Assembly: GCA_022828595.1 (NCBI GenBank)
Contig: JAKGHH010000004.1
Span: 83,108,270-83,172,269, forward strand
Direction of reading: 5' to 3'
From: Nelumbo lutea
Lineage: Eukaryota; Streptophyta; Magnoliopsida; Proteales; Nelumbonaceae
DNA: 64,000 bases
Part shown: positions 1 to 12,800 of the stretch, piece by piece
Layout of the letters: every line of letters starts with the position of its first letter
Position numbering within the stretch: position 1 is the first letter of the stretch
The notes under the pieces: model-generated
The model's database searches: none
What the model saw: the letters and a program-made list of their open reading frames with translations, nothing else
Told to the model about the DNA's origin: nothing
Translations under genes and position numbers: made by a program

Positions 1-246
1 AACCCTTTTCTTGAGAAAAAAAGGTTTATTAAATGCGTTTTCAGTTTTCATACTTCTGACTTGTGAAAAATACCTTTTGATACAAAGGTTCTCACAATGA
101 GAAGGTGCTAATTACTGTCTTTGGCTGGATGTAAATTAATGGTTCAACATATTGGGACCCAAAACAGTATTGCTTCCCAATAAAGAAAACCTTTTGTTTT
201 TTGGTCAAACAAATAAAGAAATCCTATTTGTGATAATTGGGCCATC

Positions 247-378
247 TAATCTGATTGAGGGGGACCGATCTACCATTTTGGGCCTATTTTAATTAACTGT
301 TTGGATTGCTTCAATCTAATTGAGGGGGACTAATCCACCATTTGGGACTATTTTAAACAACTATTTGGATTGATTCAA
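247..378. repeat. Two-copy 65-bp tandem duplication
   Basis: Two neighbouring copies of a roughly 65-bp unit, each with the string attgagggggac followed by a (c)accattt(t)ggg(c/a)ctatttta stretch and ending ttggattg(c/a)ttcaa. Copies differ at several positions, so the duplication is not recent. I see no gene in the surrounding 1-1623, which lies downstream of the NHX stop codon. Confidence 0.7.
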
Positions 379-1020
379 TGTTCTTGCCAGCTTTTAAGCA
401 TACCTCCCCTCACCTGTTCTAAATAACTGTTTGGCAGACTTTGAAAGACAAAAAATACAACTTGGTCAGTCACTCAGTCTGCTCTTAATTGCTATGGGCC
501 TATGGTCATTGAATTTATGTTAAAACTTCATTGTTGCTCCAATTTTACTTAACCTCAAATTAAATAATACCAAAATACCCACCATGATTTACCTTTTGGT
601 ACAAGGTCTTACCAAATATGTCCACTTCACCCAAGTGACTGCTTTCTTCTGATCAAGTAAAAAAAGTGTCCCAACCATGATTTTTTACTATTATAGATTT
701 TTTCTGGTGGATCTAAGGTTTGCCTTCTCCAATCATGATGTATTTGTTTTGTTGTTGCAAAGAGTAAATCTCAATCTCAATATCATCAAATGGCTTCATA
801 CTAATTTAAAAAGAAAAAAAAAATCTCATCAAATGACTGTCAAATAGCATCCTTTTATCTGTACCTCCAGCTGTAACCTTTAGACATGTCACATGTGTTG
901 TAGATTTTATATTTAAAAAATAAAAAAATTAATAAATTTTTTATGGTCCTCTTCAAGCACCAACAGGAGGAGAAACTTCATATACTTGACCTGATTATGA
1001 AACCTTTTACCACCCTAAGG

Positions 1021-1110
1021 ATGTGTTTGGTTTATTGGTTTGATAACAAATATGATTCCCTCAACTTTCTATTTCTCTCCTATTTTCCATCAAGCCAAAC
1101 ATAGCCTAAT
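1021..1110. repeat. Short MITE-like fold-back, NHX 3' flank
   Basis: The segment opens with atgtgtttggttt and closes with aagccaaacatagccta, which is close to its reverse complement. Similar ends flank elements at 3027-3167 and 58210-58338, so this looks like a degenerate copy of a small MITE family. No clear target duplication is visible. Confidence 0.4.
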
Positions 1111-1195
1111 ATGTTATGGGGGTGGCCAGGGTAAACATGTGGAAGCAAAATGTGATAACACAAATAATTTCCCATAGAAAATGAGCTTTTCTTTT

Positions 1196-1376
1196 AGAGG
1201 GTGCCCTATTAAACAGTATGCATTACCCTCAAGAAGAATGGTTTTCTTCAGAATAGGACCAGTGGCACCATATTTACTGCTTCAAAAAGCTAGGTATATA
1301 TGGTAAACGTTTGCACAAAGTGTCCACTCAGAGGCTCAGACCTACATTTTCATGTTTGTCAGCCTGAGTTTTATTA

Positions 1377-1407
<31 letters not shown>

Positions 1408-1410
1408 ACA
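1196..1410 (-). repeat. SINE-related fragment followed by an (AAT)n/(ATT)n microsatellite
   Basis: The stretch ending acattttcatgtttgtcagcctgagtttt closely resembles 36913-36975, which belongs to the tRNA-like SINE family seen at 41187-41303. It is followed at about 1370-1406 by a palindromic run of AAT then ATT units. The 5' half of this copy is too diverged to delimit well. Confidence 0.4.
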
Positions 1411-1623
1411 AAACATGGTAAACTTATTCATTTTCCTTTTGAACTAAGACACAATATTATTCATTAACTCGGATAATTTATTTGACATGATACAATGAAG
1501 TAACAATACAAATTATACTCCTAAGTGATCCAAAAGAAACTTCCTTAGAAATCACTCCCGAGGAAAAAATAATTAAAACAATGGCTTCCTCTATATTACA
1601 AAACTATAATAAAAACTAACTAC

Positions 1624-3800
1624 TCAATTTGAAGAAGTCCCAGTTTCTGCACCAGTGGGTGAGCTAGGAACATATGGCACAAAACCTCGTCCTCCAAATA
1701 CTGGTCTCATGTATCTGTCATCAAACTTCCTCCAAAAGTGGTGAACTGTTGATGTGGGGTATCTTATTAACAAGCTTAGATTACTTCTCTTTGGGGGTGG
1801 AGGAAGGTTGCTCTCATCATTTGGTTCTCCGTTTTCAAGAAATAGGAATCGTAAATCTTCTAAGCTGTGGATTTCAGATGCATCTGTATTTACAGGATGT
1901 GAGTGTTGAAACAGCAGTGCTTCAATTAGAGGTTTTGTTACCGAGCCAAACACCTGTTTAAAGCAAAACAATTTTGTTGACGGATTAAAATTTCAAAGGA
2001 GAAATGGCAGAAAGATGAAATCTTATGAGAAAATATTAAAAACAAGGGAACTATTAAAGACTATGCACTTGTCCTATTGATGTTTTAGGACCCATTTGAT
2101 AACAACTGAAGTGGCTGAACTGAATAACTTATGCCTTTTAGTAAATAAGCCATTAAGTAGGTTTTCGGATTCTATACAATTGTTTTATGTATCACTAAAA
2201 GATAAAAGAATAAGGCATTCAGTTCAACCACCTCAGCAATTATTAAACGGTCTCTTAGGCATTCTTTCAATGTGCTAGTATAGGAGGTTGGGTCACTGTT
2301 TTATATAGATACTTTAGGTAGAAATTTGCATAGAGTTAATGCATGGAACCATCTACTTGATAAGTTCAACATAATTAAAACAGATTCCACATCCTAGTTT
2401 ATGAAAGAAAAATATCAGAGTAAATGAAAGCTATCAAAGTACCAGTCAACATACCAATGTACTAAAGAGGACAACAATTATGGTAGAGGTGATCATAAGT
2501 GCATCATCTGCTGTTGCTGTTGAGCTAGAACCTGCAAACTGCAATTATATGCTCTTTTCAGGATTCATCAGAAGCCAATTATCTTGACACCTAAGAGATA
2601 TGGATATAGCTTAAAGTTTACCTCATTATAAGATAAAGCTATAGTAACTGCGCCTCTCATTAGGCCTGCCCACCAAATTATAAACTGAATTTTGAAATGA
2701 TCAGAGAAAGATACAAGTGGGAAATATTTGAAAATAGTTATATGGTAGCACATTGATAACCAATACCTGTTGGCGAAGCTCAATCTTAGTAACACTTCCG
2801 CTTCTAAACAAATTTGCAATATTTGCAAGAGGGAACACAAAGGCAGCTCTTCCAACCAACACCAAAGCAAGTAGTGTTGAACTAATGCCAATTGATCTTG
2901 CTGCACTGAATTAAACACAATATCAAATTACAACCATCGTTTATTATCATCCACTAGGAATAGGATGTGATTTTGGACCCCTTCATGTGACAATGCAAGC
3001 TAAGCACTGAGTAACAAGACCACTATTGCTGTGTTCATTTTGGTAAAAAATAAGAGATAAAGAGGAAAGTTCAAGGAAAGATAAGTACTTTTGTGAAATT
3101 CATTAAGAACTTTCCCTCAACCTTCTGTTTCTCTCTTATTTTCTATCAAACCAAATATAGCCTACAGGTACAAAGGCAGAAAAATTAACTACGGTTTAAG
3201 GTTTAAACTATAGAATATTTAACATTTATTTCAATTCATTCATGAAAGATGTAAAAAGTTCATTTTTTCATATCTAATATACATATGTACATGTATTTTC
3301 TACCTGGCTTGGAACCAAATTATTTGCCTGAAAATGTAAACAGAAGACTTAATTCTATCTTACCTTGATTTGCTTGTTTTCCATTTGTCAATGTCCAGGG
3401 CATCCATACCAACATATAGGAATATAAAAGTTTCTGCTATGAAGGAAATCGTTGCAAATGCATGCCTGAAATCATCAAATCATTAAACATCACTGTATTT
3501 TCCAAATTATAAGATTCTTGAATAAAAAATATTTGTTCTGATGAGAAAAGAGGTAAAAGACATTGATGCAACAATTTTTCCAGCTAGGTGAAGAGGATGA
3601 GTGAAATAGGTTTCCTTAGACCTGTTTTCTGATGATCAATTGATCATTTTAAACTCGTTTTCAAGTGGCAAGTGACCAAAGAAACTTGAACAATGTTCTA
3701 GGGGTATAGAATCATGGACACAAGCATATCTCAACCATAATCTCTTATTTACATTGATAGAAAATAACCAAGTTAGAGTATAGCAAGAATCATGCCACAC

Positions 3801-3843
<43 letters not shown>

Positions 3844-6800
3844 ATTTCTAGAAGAACAAGTAAGACATAAATCTTCAAGAAACACTCTTACTTGGTGGTT
3901 ACCCTTGAGCTTTCAGTTACGTTATGCCATGTATAGTGTGACATGACAATGCCACAGAAGAAAACTGTCAAAATCCCACTAAGAGATGCAAGCTGCAGGA
4001 AAAAAGAACACCATGGTTAAAAGATCTAACAAATGGATAATACTATTTAAGTGGAGATGCAATGTCATGACCGCTCCAAAAAAAATGTTTAGTAGGATCC
4101 AGACATCTAAACTGATTAGGGGAATTAAGATTCTCATAAAAACCCCTCACAATTGTCATCATGGTTTCAGAAAGTGTAATCTGTAGAAAATCCATTTCAA
4201 AAATTCATGACACTCTAGATAAAGGGGAAACATCTTAGACAGTCATATATGGGAAGTATTCATAACCAACTTAAAGAAGCTATATCATAGTATATCTGTT
4301 CTCAAAAAAGTCCAAAATTTTCATGTCTAGTCTAGAGTCTACAAAGAAATAGTTCAAATCCAAAAGTTTCAATACCTCAGCCAACATGTATGACAAATAA
4401 GCCATAAGCATCATGATAGCAACTTCACGATCTGTTGAGTGCCTGAAAATGAAAGGCAAATGCTTGTAGGTTAAGCCAAGTCTTACATGAATGTTATTTG
4501 AGTTGGATTTTAGCAACCATCATTCCTTAAGCTCTATATGTAACAATGTTCAAATTTGAACTATTAGAGTGGAGAACTTTAAGGGAAGTAATTTATGCTT
4601 CATGATTATTTTATTGGTTGATTCTTAGATCATTTAGATCCTTATTTTATTCTAACTTTGTTAGGAACGTGCCTAACTAAGGGCTTCTTCGAGGGAGCCA
4701 ACCTCCAATTGATAAGAGAGAGATAGAAAGGAGAGATAATTGATTTGAAATTCTTTAATGCATCCCCATCTCTTCTTGATTGTATTTATTCTGTTTTCAT
4801 TCCGATGGTTACAACTGATTACAGTACTTACTTTTGTTCTGTTACAACAAATTGTTCAACTTGCATTTCGGTTATGCTGACATGGCCTCTTTGTATATAC
4901 TTCACTAACAACCTTCGGTTGTATAGAGCTCTCAACAAACTTCTTCCACTTTTTTTTTGCAATTTCCTTTGTAATACTAATTTATACATATATTTATAAC
5001 TTATCCCTCTTATCAATGATTTAGCTAGATTCAAATTTCTTTTTTATCACTGAAAACTTCTTTGTAGGTAGACAATTTCATAATTAATAATTACGGTCAT
5101 GACAAGTTTTTTTATCAGAAAAACAGAACTTCATTCATTCATTAATAGAAAAGAAAGATTACAACCAAAAGTTGTGAAAACATTGTCCAACCCAAAACAA
5201 AACACACCCACCCGGCTGAATTACAGCCTATATTACAATTGATCCCAATATATATGCTGTCTTTGAACTCCTTGTTTTGCTAATCCATCTTCTAAACTAT
5301 TAGCAGATCTCCTAATCCACTTGATTTGAATTGTGATATCTCTTGAAAGTCATTTGAATCGCCTGAATTCATTCCTAAGCTTCCAGATCACCCTTCACCT
5401 TCCTTTAGCCACCCTGCTAGCAGCTTAGAATCACCTTCAAGAATCAAGCTTGCAATTCTCATATCTCTAGCCATCTTAACCCAAAACACTGCACCAAAGA
5501 TTTCTGCACTTACAGAATCACCTTGCTCAATTGGGCCTGAAAACAAGGCACTATAATGCCACCCTCATCTCTTATCACCCATCCAGTTCCTGTGGGTCTG
5601 GATTGCCCAGACTACTCCCATCAAAGTTCAATTTTAACCACCCGCTCATTGGAGGAGACCACACCTCAAGGGGTTTTTGTTTCCTAGAGGAGGATCCAGA
5701 GGATGCCCCCCAACTACTGAAGAAATCTTCCACCTTAAAGTTGGCAGACAACTTCGATGTCTTTATCCAAAAAGCCCAGTCAAGATAAATTTTTGTGAAG
5801 GAAAAAAAATCTCTCTTTTTGATTCTTTTGAATGGGAAGCTGAAGCATATGGAAAAGATAGGCTTAGTCTCTTCCACTTATTTTTCACCGTTTTATTTTA
5901 TATTCTTTTGTAATTTCGAGTGATTAAATGTTATGGTCTTCTAGTATTAAGATAATATCAACAGGGTTTTCTTCTTAAGGAATTTTCTTTATGCTGTGTT
6001 ACTTATTGGAGCATAATAACCTAATAAAGTATACAGTAGAAATCACTATTTGCTAATTCAGTCAAGCTTCTTGTGAGAGAAAGAGGGGGAAGGTGAAGAT
6101 TTCAGCAGTAGAGAAGGAAGGAGAAGAAGAAAAGAGTAGGAAGTCAACTAGAATTATGAGAAAGTTAACCCTAGCCGCCTACCTCTCATTATATTTATAA
6201 TTAACTTAAAGATGAGATATTACAAGGATGCCCTTAGTAGGGCAGCTACTAAAACTGAACAGTCACAACTTTAAAAAATATAAACTAATGGGCCTAGGCC
6301 CAACAATTTCCTAACTAAAATAAAACCGGGCCACTCAACACTCCCCCTCAAGTTGGGAGTAAATGTCACACATTCCCAACTTGCGTAGATCATGCTCCAG
6401 CTTGTTCTTTGCAACACCTTTTGTGAGAACATCAACGAGCTGCAGATCAAAAGAAATGTATGAAAGACAAACTTCTCCAGAAGTTACCCTTTCTCTGATA
6501 AAATGTCTATCCACTTCAATGTGCTTAGTTCGGTCATGCTGGAATGGGTTATGGGCAATATTAATTGCTGCTTGGTTATCACAGTATAGCATCATGGGTT
6601 CTTCTGCCTGTACACCAATTTCTTCTAACAGAGAGCAGATCCAGAGAAGTTCTGAAACTCTATGTGCCATGGCCCTGTATTCGGCTTTAGCACTTGATCT
6701 TGCCACCATTCTTAGTTTCTTACTCTTCCATGAGACTAGATTACCCCCAACTAGGGTGCACACTCCTGAAGTTGATTTCCTGTCATCAAGGCATCCTGCC

Positions 6801-9800
6801 CAATCTGCATCTGTATAAGCCTCTAGTTTCAACTGTCCATGATCAATGAACAATATGCCTCTGCTCGGGTGTCCCTTCAGATAAGCAAGAATCCTGTCAA
6901 CTGCTTCCCAATGCTGGACTCGTGGAGCATGCATGTATTGTCATACACCAGGCAGGACTTGAACTGCCCCTTACAAAAAACTCCAAGGAACCCTAAAAAA
7001 TTAGGGCGCCACTTCCTAGGTCAAAAATGAAGAGTCCAACAAAAACAGGACTCTTCCCCTTTCTCCAGTTTTTCCTGATTCTGATGAGAAATCCTAGACC
7101 AGCTACAAGGTACACAGATCCATCAAGAAAATTCAAAAACTGGGCTTACCTGAGAGCTTCGATCAGCCTCTTAAATCACCATGCAGTCGGCCGATCTAGG
7201 GCTGCATGAGAGAACAACTTCAAGAACCTTCGGCCTACTCTGATACCATGTAGAAATCACTATTTGCTGATTCAGTCAAGCTTCTTGTGAGACAAAAGAG
7301 GGGGAAGGTGAAGATTTCAGCAGTAAAGAAGGAAGGAGAAGAAGAAAAGAGTAGGAGGTCAACTAGAATTATGAGAAAGTTAACCCTAGCTGCCTACCTC
7401 TCATTATATTTATAATTAACTTAAAGATGAGATATTACAAGGATGCCCTTAGTAAGGCGGCTACTAAAACTGAACAGTCACAACTTAAAAAAATATAAAC
7501 TAATGGGCCTAGGCCCAACAACTTCCTAACTAAATAAAAACAAACTAAAATAAAACCGGGCCACTCAACATATACCAAACATCCCTCTTATAATATATGG
7601 TAAAAATAACATATAATGGGAGTAATGCTATTTTTTTGAATAAGGTAAAATATTATATTATATTAGTATGTAAAAAGTAGGTATATCAATCCATGTACAT
7701 TGAGAGACTATGCAATGGGAATATACAAACAAGAAACAAAGGAAAAGTCATCCAAAAAAGAATTAAACCTAAAAATGATGGATCCATACTTGTATATGAG
7801 GACTGAGGAGAACCAAGTTAGGAGGAAGATGGTGAATTTTCCATTAGTTTCTAGAATGCAAAATTTGCATCACCAATGAGTGTAAATTTTGCATTAGGTA
7901 GGAGTGCACATCATGGTTACAAACAAACATATGCAAATCTGAATCGGGTGAAAAATTTGTATCCAGCTCAGATTTGCACTGCAAACAAACAGAACCTTAT
8001 ACACATCCTCAAGAAAACCATCTGCTTTTCCTAAAAGACAATCAAGGTTTCCATCAGACAAGTCGTTCAAACACTTCCAATTTAGTGTTGTAAGAAATTG
8101 TTGTCAGTTGTTTATGTGTATATATTCAGGTTTAGTACCATAAGGGTACTATTGTAATTTTCTCTTTGATTACATTGTTCGGTTGTACTAGTATAAATAA
8201 TAATAGATCATTCTTTCGCCCTCTAAGTTCAATAGGGGCTTTCAGTCCTCTCAGCTCTCCTCTCCTCTCTCCCTCTCTTCTCTCCTCTTGTCTCTCACTT
8301 GCTCTTGCTCTTGCTCTTGCTCAACATGGTATCAGAGCAAGTCGTCCAGGCCTGAAGGGTGGTGTCAAGCAAACCTGTTGTTCAATGTCGAGCAGATAGT
8401 CTTTTCATCTCCCAGGGTTGTATCCATCGAACTGCTAATCAGTTGTATTCAGTTCGACCCAGAAGTTGTAGAGACTTTTCATCTTCCAGCCCAGAAATGG
8501 TATTCATTGTTGATTCGACTGTAGAGAGGCTATCATCTGAGGTTCGGAGAGGGAGTTTTGGTTTATAGAGAGACTATCATCTGAAGTTAAAAGAGGTACT
8601 GTTCGGCTTCCCTACGGATTGACTGTTTATTGATTGACTGTTTAGCCGATTGATGGACTATTGAGGGACTTTTTTTTTAACAAAGTAGTTGTATTCAACT
8701 TTGTTTTGTATTCCTTTACCCCTTCGATGGACTGTTGATGTCCTAAAACAGATTTTGTATTGATCTCAGTCATTGACTGTTCGGCTACCAGACCTGTTGA
8801 TTAGGGGTGTGGTGAACTTCACCTGTTTTTTCTATTCTGTTGGAGGGTCATATGACCTCTATACAACTGTAGGTCATACAGACCTGATTGTGTACTGCTA
8901 CTGCAGTGTTCTTTTCTTGGATTCCTACAAGACCGTAGGTTATACAGACCTGTTCCAGTACTGCAACAGCAGTGTTCAGTCTTTGCTCCCAGTGAAACCG
9001 TAGGACAGAAGGACCTGTTTCTATAATAGCCGTGTACGGAAGTACTCCTTTGGTTGCTGTTTTTTTTTTTTAAACCAGAAATCATGAGTAGTGAAGATTC
9101 AGCCTCATCTGGAGTTTCCTCAATGCCGAATGGAATGGGTGGGGGTGACCTATCCTTTCCTATGGCTGTTGTCCCTCTTGATGGTTTAAATTACCTAGAG
9201 TGGTCAAGAGGGATCAAGTTATATATCACTGCAAGAGGGAAGATAGGCTACATTAATGGGAGGATAAAAGAACCATCCTCCGGGAGTGCTGAATATGATA
9301 AATGGAATCAGGAGAACAATATTGTTATGTCCTGGCTCTTGGTTTCCATGCAACCTCAAATCAGGAAGAATTTCATGTGGGCTGAAACTGCGAATGAAAT
9401 CTGGGAACAAGCAAAGTCTACATATTCAGAATTGAGACACTATGCCAAAATTTATCAACTGCAGGCAGCATCTTCTACTTGTAGACAGGGGGAGAGGTGT
9501 TTATCGGTCTATTACTCTGACTTAACATCTGCCTGGAAGGAGTTGGATCACTACCAGAGTGTGGATTGGAAGTGTGATGAGGATGCTAAGAAGTACAAAC
9601 AGATTGTCTCCCAGTAAAGGGTGTTTGCATTCTTACATGGTCTGAATCCTATGTATGAATCTATCAGAGTTCAGATTCTCAGCTCTAAGGATCTCCCTTC
9701 TGTTCAGGAAGTCTATGCTCTTGTACAATCTGAAGAAAGCAGGAGAAATTTGATGAACAGCCCTGATGGGGATGCTGTTGTGTTAGTTGCAAAAGGGGGC

Positions 9801-12800
9801 GTATCTACTGGTGGGGGATCTTCTTCCCGGAAAGGAGATCTCCAGAAAAAAATAGAAGATAAGGAAAAATTGTGGTGCACTCATTGCCAGAAACCCCGAC
9901 ACACCAAAGATACCTGTTGGGATCTTCATGGGAAACCAAAATGGGCTCAAGATCTGACTAAGAAGCAAAGTTCAGAGGTGAATAAGAAGTACGAGCAACA
10001 AAATACAAAGAAACATCACATGGCCAACATGGCTACTCGGGAGCATCAGCCTACCATTTCTACTGTGACTCAGACACATCTCACTGGACCTGACCCGAGG
10101 GAGGACATTATGAATTCCTTCCGTGACCATTTAGAGCTCTATGGTAGAGCAATTCGTCAGATGGATACTCCTCCCTCAACCTCATTTGCATCTACGTCAG
10201 GTAACCCTACCACTGCTTTCCATGTTGCTTCTCACACCCATGACTCTCCATGGATCATTGATTCTGGAGCATCAAAACATATGACTGGTACGTCCTCTTA
10301 CTTTCAAACCTATCACCCTCTTTCTGGAAGAGACAAGGTGAGACTAGCCGATGGATCATACTCTTCCATAGCTGGTCAAGGAACTCTCTCTCTCTTCCTC
10401 TTGGCCTTACCCTCTCTGATGTTCTTCATGTTCCAAACTTTTCCATTAATTTGTTCTCTGTTAGTAGTGTTACTAATTCCTTGAATTGCTCAGTGATTTT
10501 TCCCTTCTGATTGTGTGTTTCAGGATCTGGCCTCGGGGAGGACGATTGGTAGGGGTCGTATGGCTGATGGACTTTACATGCTGGAGGATAAGACTGGTCT
10601 TCATGTTACAGAGTCTATGAGCCAGTCCTGTAAGAAAAAAGTCTATTTATGGCATTGTCATCTTGGTCATTTGTCTTTTGAGTCTTTGAAAGTTGTATTC
10701 CCAGAACTGTTTAAATCAATGTCTGTCTCTGACTTTTCTTGTCAAACGTGTCAGTTGAGTAAACATTGTAGAACTCATTTTCTTCAAAGACATAGTAAAT
10801 CTGAATCTCCATTTCACATTGTTCATTCTGATGTGTGGGGCCCTGTTACTTTACCATCTGAGAGTCGCTACAAGTATTTCATTACCCTCATTGATGATTA
10901 TTCTAGATTTACATGGGTATATCCGATGCGAATCAGGGAAGAAGTACCAAAAATCAGTCAAGATTTCCAGCGGATGGTCTTCACTCAATTTCAAACTGAA
11001 ATCCAAATTTTCCGATCAGATAATGCAAAAGAATTTTTTCATAGTGACCTCACGGAATTTTTTGCTTCGCATGGTTCCCTTCACTGTAGCTCTTGTGCCC
11101 GCACACCACAACAAAATGGTGTGGCCGAGCGGAAGAACCGACATCTCCTTGAAGTGGCTCGAGGTTTACTACTTCATATGAATGTTCCCAAACGGTTTTG
11201 GCTTGAAGCTGTTCTTTGTTCCACTTACCTTATAAACCATTTGCCCTCTCGTCGGTTAGAGTACAAAGCCCCACATCAATTTCTCTTTCCTAAGGCTCCC
11301 CTTCTTTCTATTCCTCCTCGTGTCTTTGGTTGTTGGTGTTTTGTCCAAAATCTGTATCCCATCCATGGGAAATTAGACTCTCGTGCTATACCTTGCATAT
11401 TTCTTGGTTACTCCTTCATTTAAAAGGGCTACCGTGTTTTTGATCCTGTTTCTCGTAAATTCTATGTCTCCATGGATGTTTATTTCTTTGAAGATGAGCA
11501 TTTCTATCCTGTTTCTCCTCAGGGGGAGTGTAGACATGAGGAGAAACTAGTTCAGCTTCCCTCTCTCCCTGACCCTCCACCTTTTCGTGTTTTTTCTTGT
11601 CGTCGCAAAGGCCAGCCAAATCCAAGAGCTGTAGAGAATCCAGAAGTTGTACCTCCAGTGCCACCAGACTCCTCGAGGGAGGATCATACTCACTCAGGTA
11701 TTTTAGCTCCTAATGATGTCCTTGAATCTATTGAAAATGATTCCTCTACTGCTAATGATCTTGATTGTCCTATTGCTCACAGGAAGGGTGTTAGATTGTG
11801 CACCACAAAACATCCCATTTCCAACTTTGTCTCCTATGAGAACATTTCACCCTCATTCCGTGCCTTCCTTACCTCTATTGATAGTGTCCCTATCTCAAAG
11901 AATGTGGCAGAAGCTCTTTCAGTTCCTGAATGGACAAATGCCATGAGGGAAGAAGTTAATGCCCTTCACAAAAATGGCACATGGGAACTTGTTGATCTTC
12001 CCAAGGGAAAGGTTCCAGTTGGATGTAAATGGGTGTTCACAGAAGCATAAGGCTGATGGAACAGTGGAAAGGTATAAAGCTCGCTTAGTGGCAAAGGGAT
12101 TTACTCAAGTGTATTGAGTTGATTATGCTGAAACTTTTGCCCCCGTTGCCAAGATGAATTCCATTAGAGTTCTTTTCTCTCTTGCAGCCAATCTGGATTG
12201 GGTTTTACACCAACTGGACATCAAGAATGCATTCTTGAATGGTGACCTTGAAGAGGAAGTGTACATGATTCAACCTCCTGGGTTTCTAGCTCAAGGCAAT
12301 GAACAGAAAGTGTGCAAGTTGAAGAAGTCCTTATATGGGCTGAAACAATCACCAAGAGCTTGGTTCAGTAGATTCCATGTGGCAGCTCAGCAGAAAAGAT
12401 ACAGGCAATGTCAATCAGATCACACACTGTTCGTGAAAAAAGGAGAAGGTAAAATTGTTGCTCTAATTGTTTATGTGGATGACATAATTGTTACTGGTGA
12501 TTGGGATGATGAAATTCAGAAATTGAAACTTTTCCTTGCAACTCAGTTTGAAGTGAAGGATCTAGGACCAGCCAGATACTTCCTTGGAATTGAAGTTGCC
12601 CGATCAAATAAGGGTATCTTCATTTCTCAAAGGAAATACGTCCTAGATTTACTTCAGGACACTGGAAAGATGGGGGTGAAGCCAATTGACTCTCCATCGA
12701 CCCCAACCATAAATTAGGTGACAATTGTGGTGAATCACTCAAGGATGTGAAACAGTTTCAGAGGCTTGTAGGGAGATTGTTATACCTTTCTATGACTCGC

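Larger units (their letters stand above)
6035..7570 (-). mobile_element. Internally deleted Ty1/copia element A
   Basis: Two direct LTR copies (6035-6340 and 7249-7570) flank a 908-bp interior, and the whole is bounded by a perfect 5-bp target duplication tatac (6030-6034 and 7571-7575). On the minus strand the right LTR is 5': next to it, 7238-7248 is the reverse complement of tggtatcagag, the initiator-Met tRNA primer site. A polypurine tract (ctccccctcaag on plus) abuts the left LTR. The interior keeps only the RNase H end of pol (6335-6934) fused near 6935 to 5' leader sequence, so gag, protease, integrase and reverse transcriptase are gone. It lies in NHX intron 7. Confidence 0.93.

Noticed and set aside
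4659..4857. Possible solo LTR (TGTTAGGAAC..TGTTCA) in NHX intron 7
   Set aside because: The flanking 5-mers aactt and acttg are offset by one base and do not form a proper duplication; no partner LTR or internal signals.
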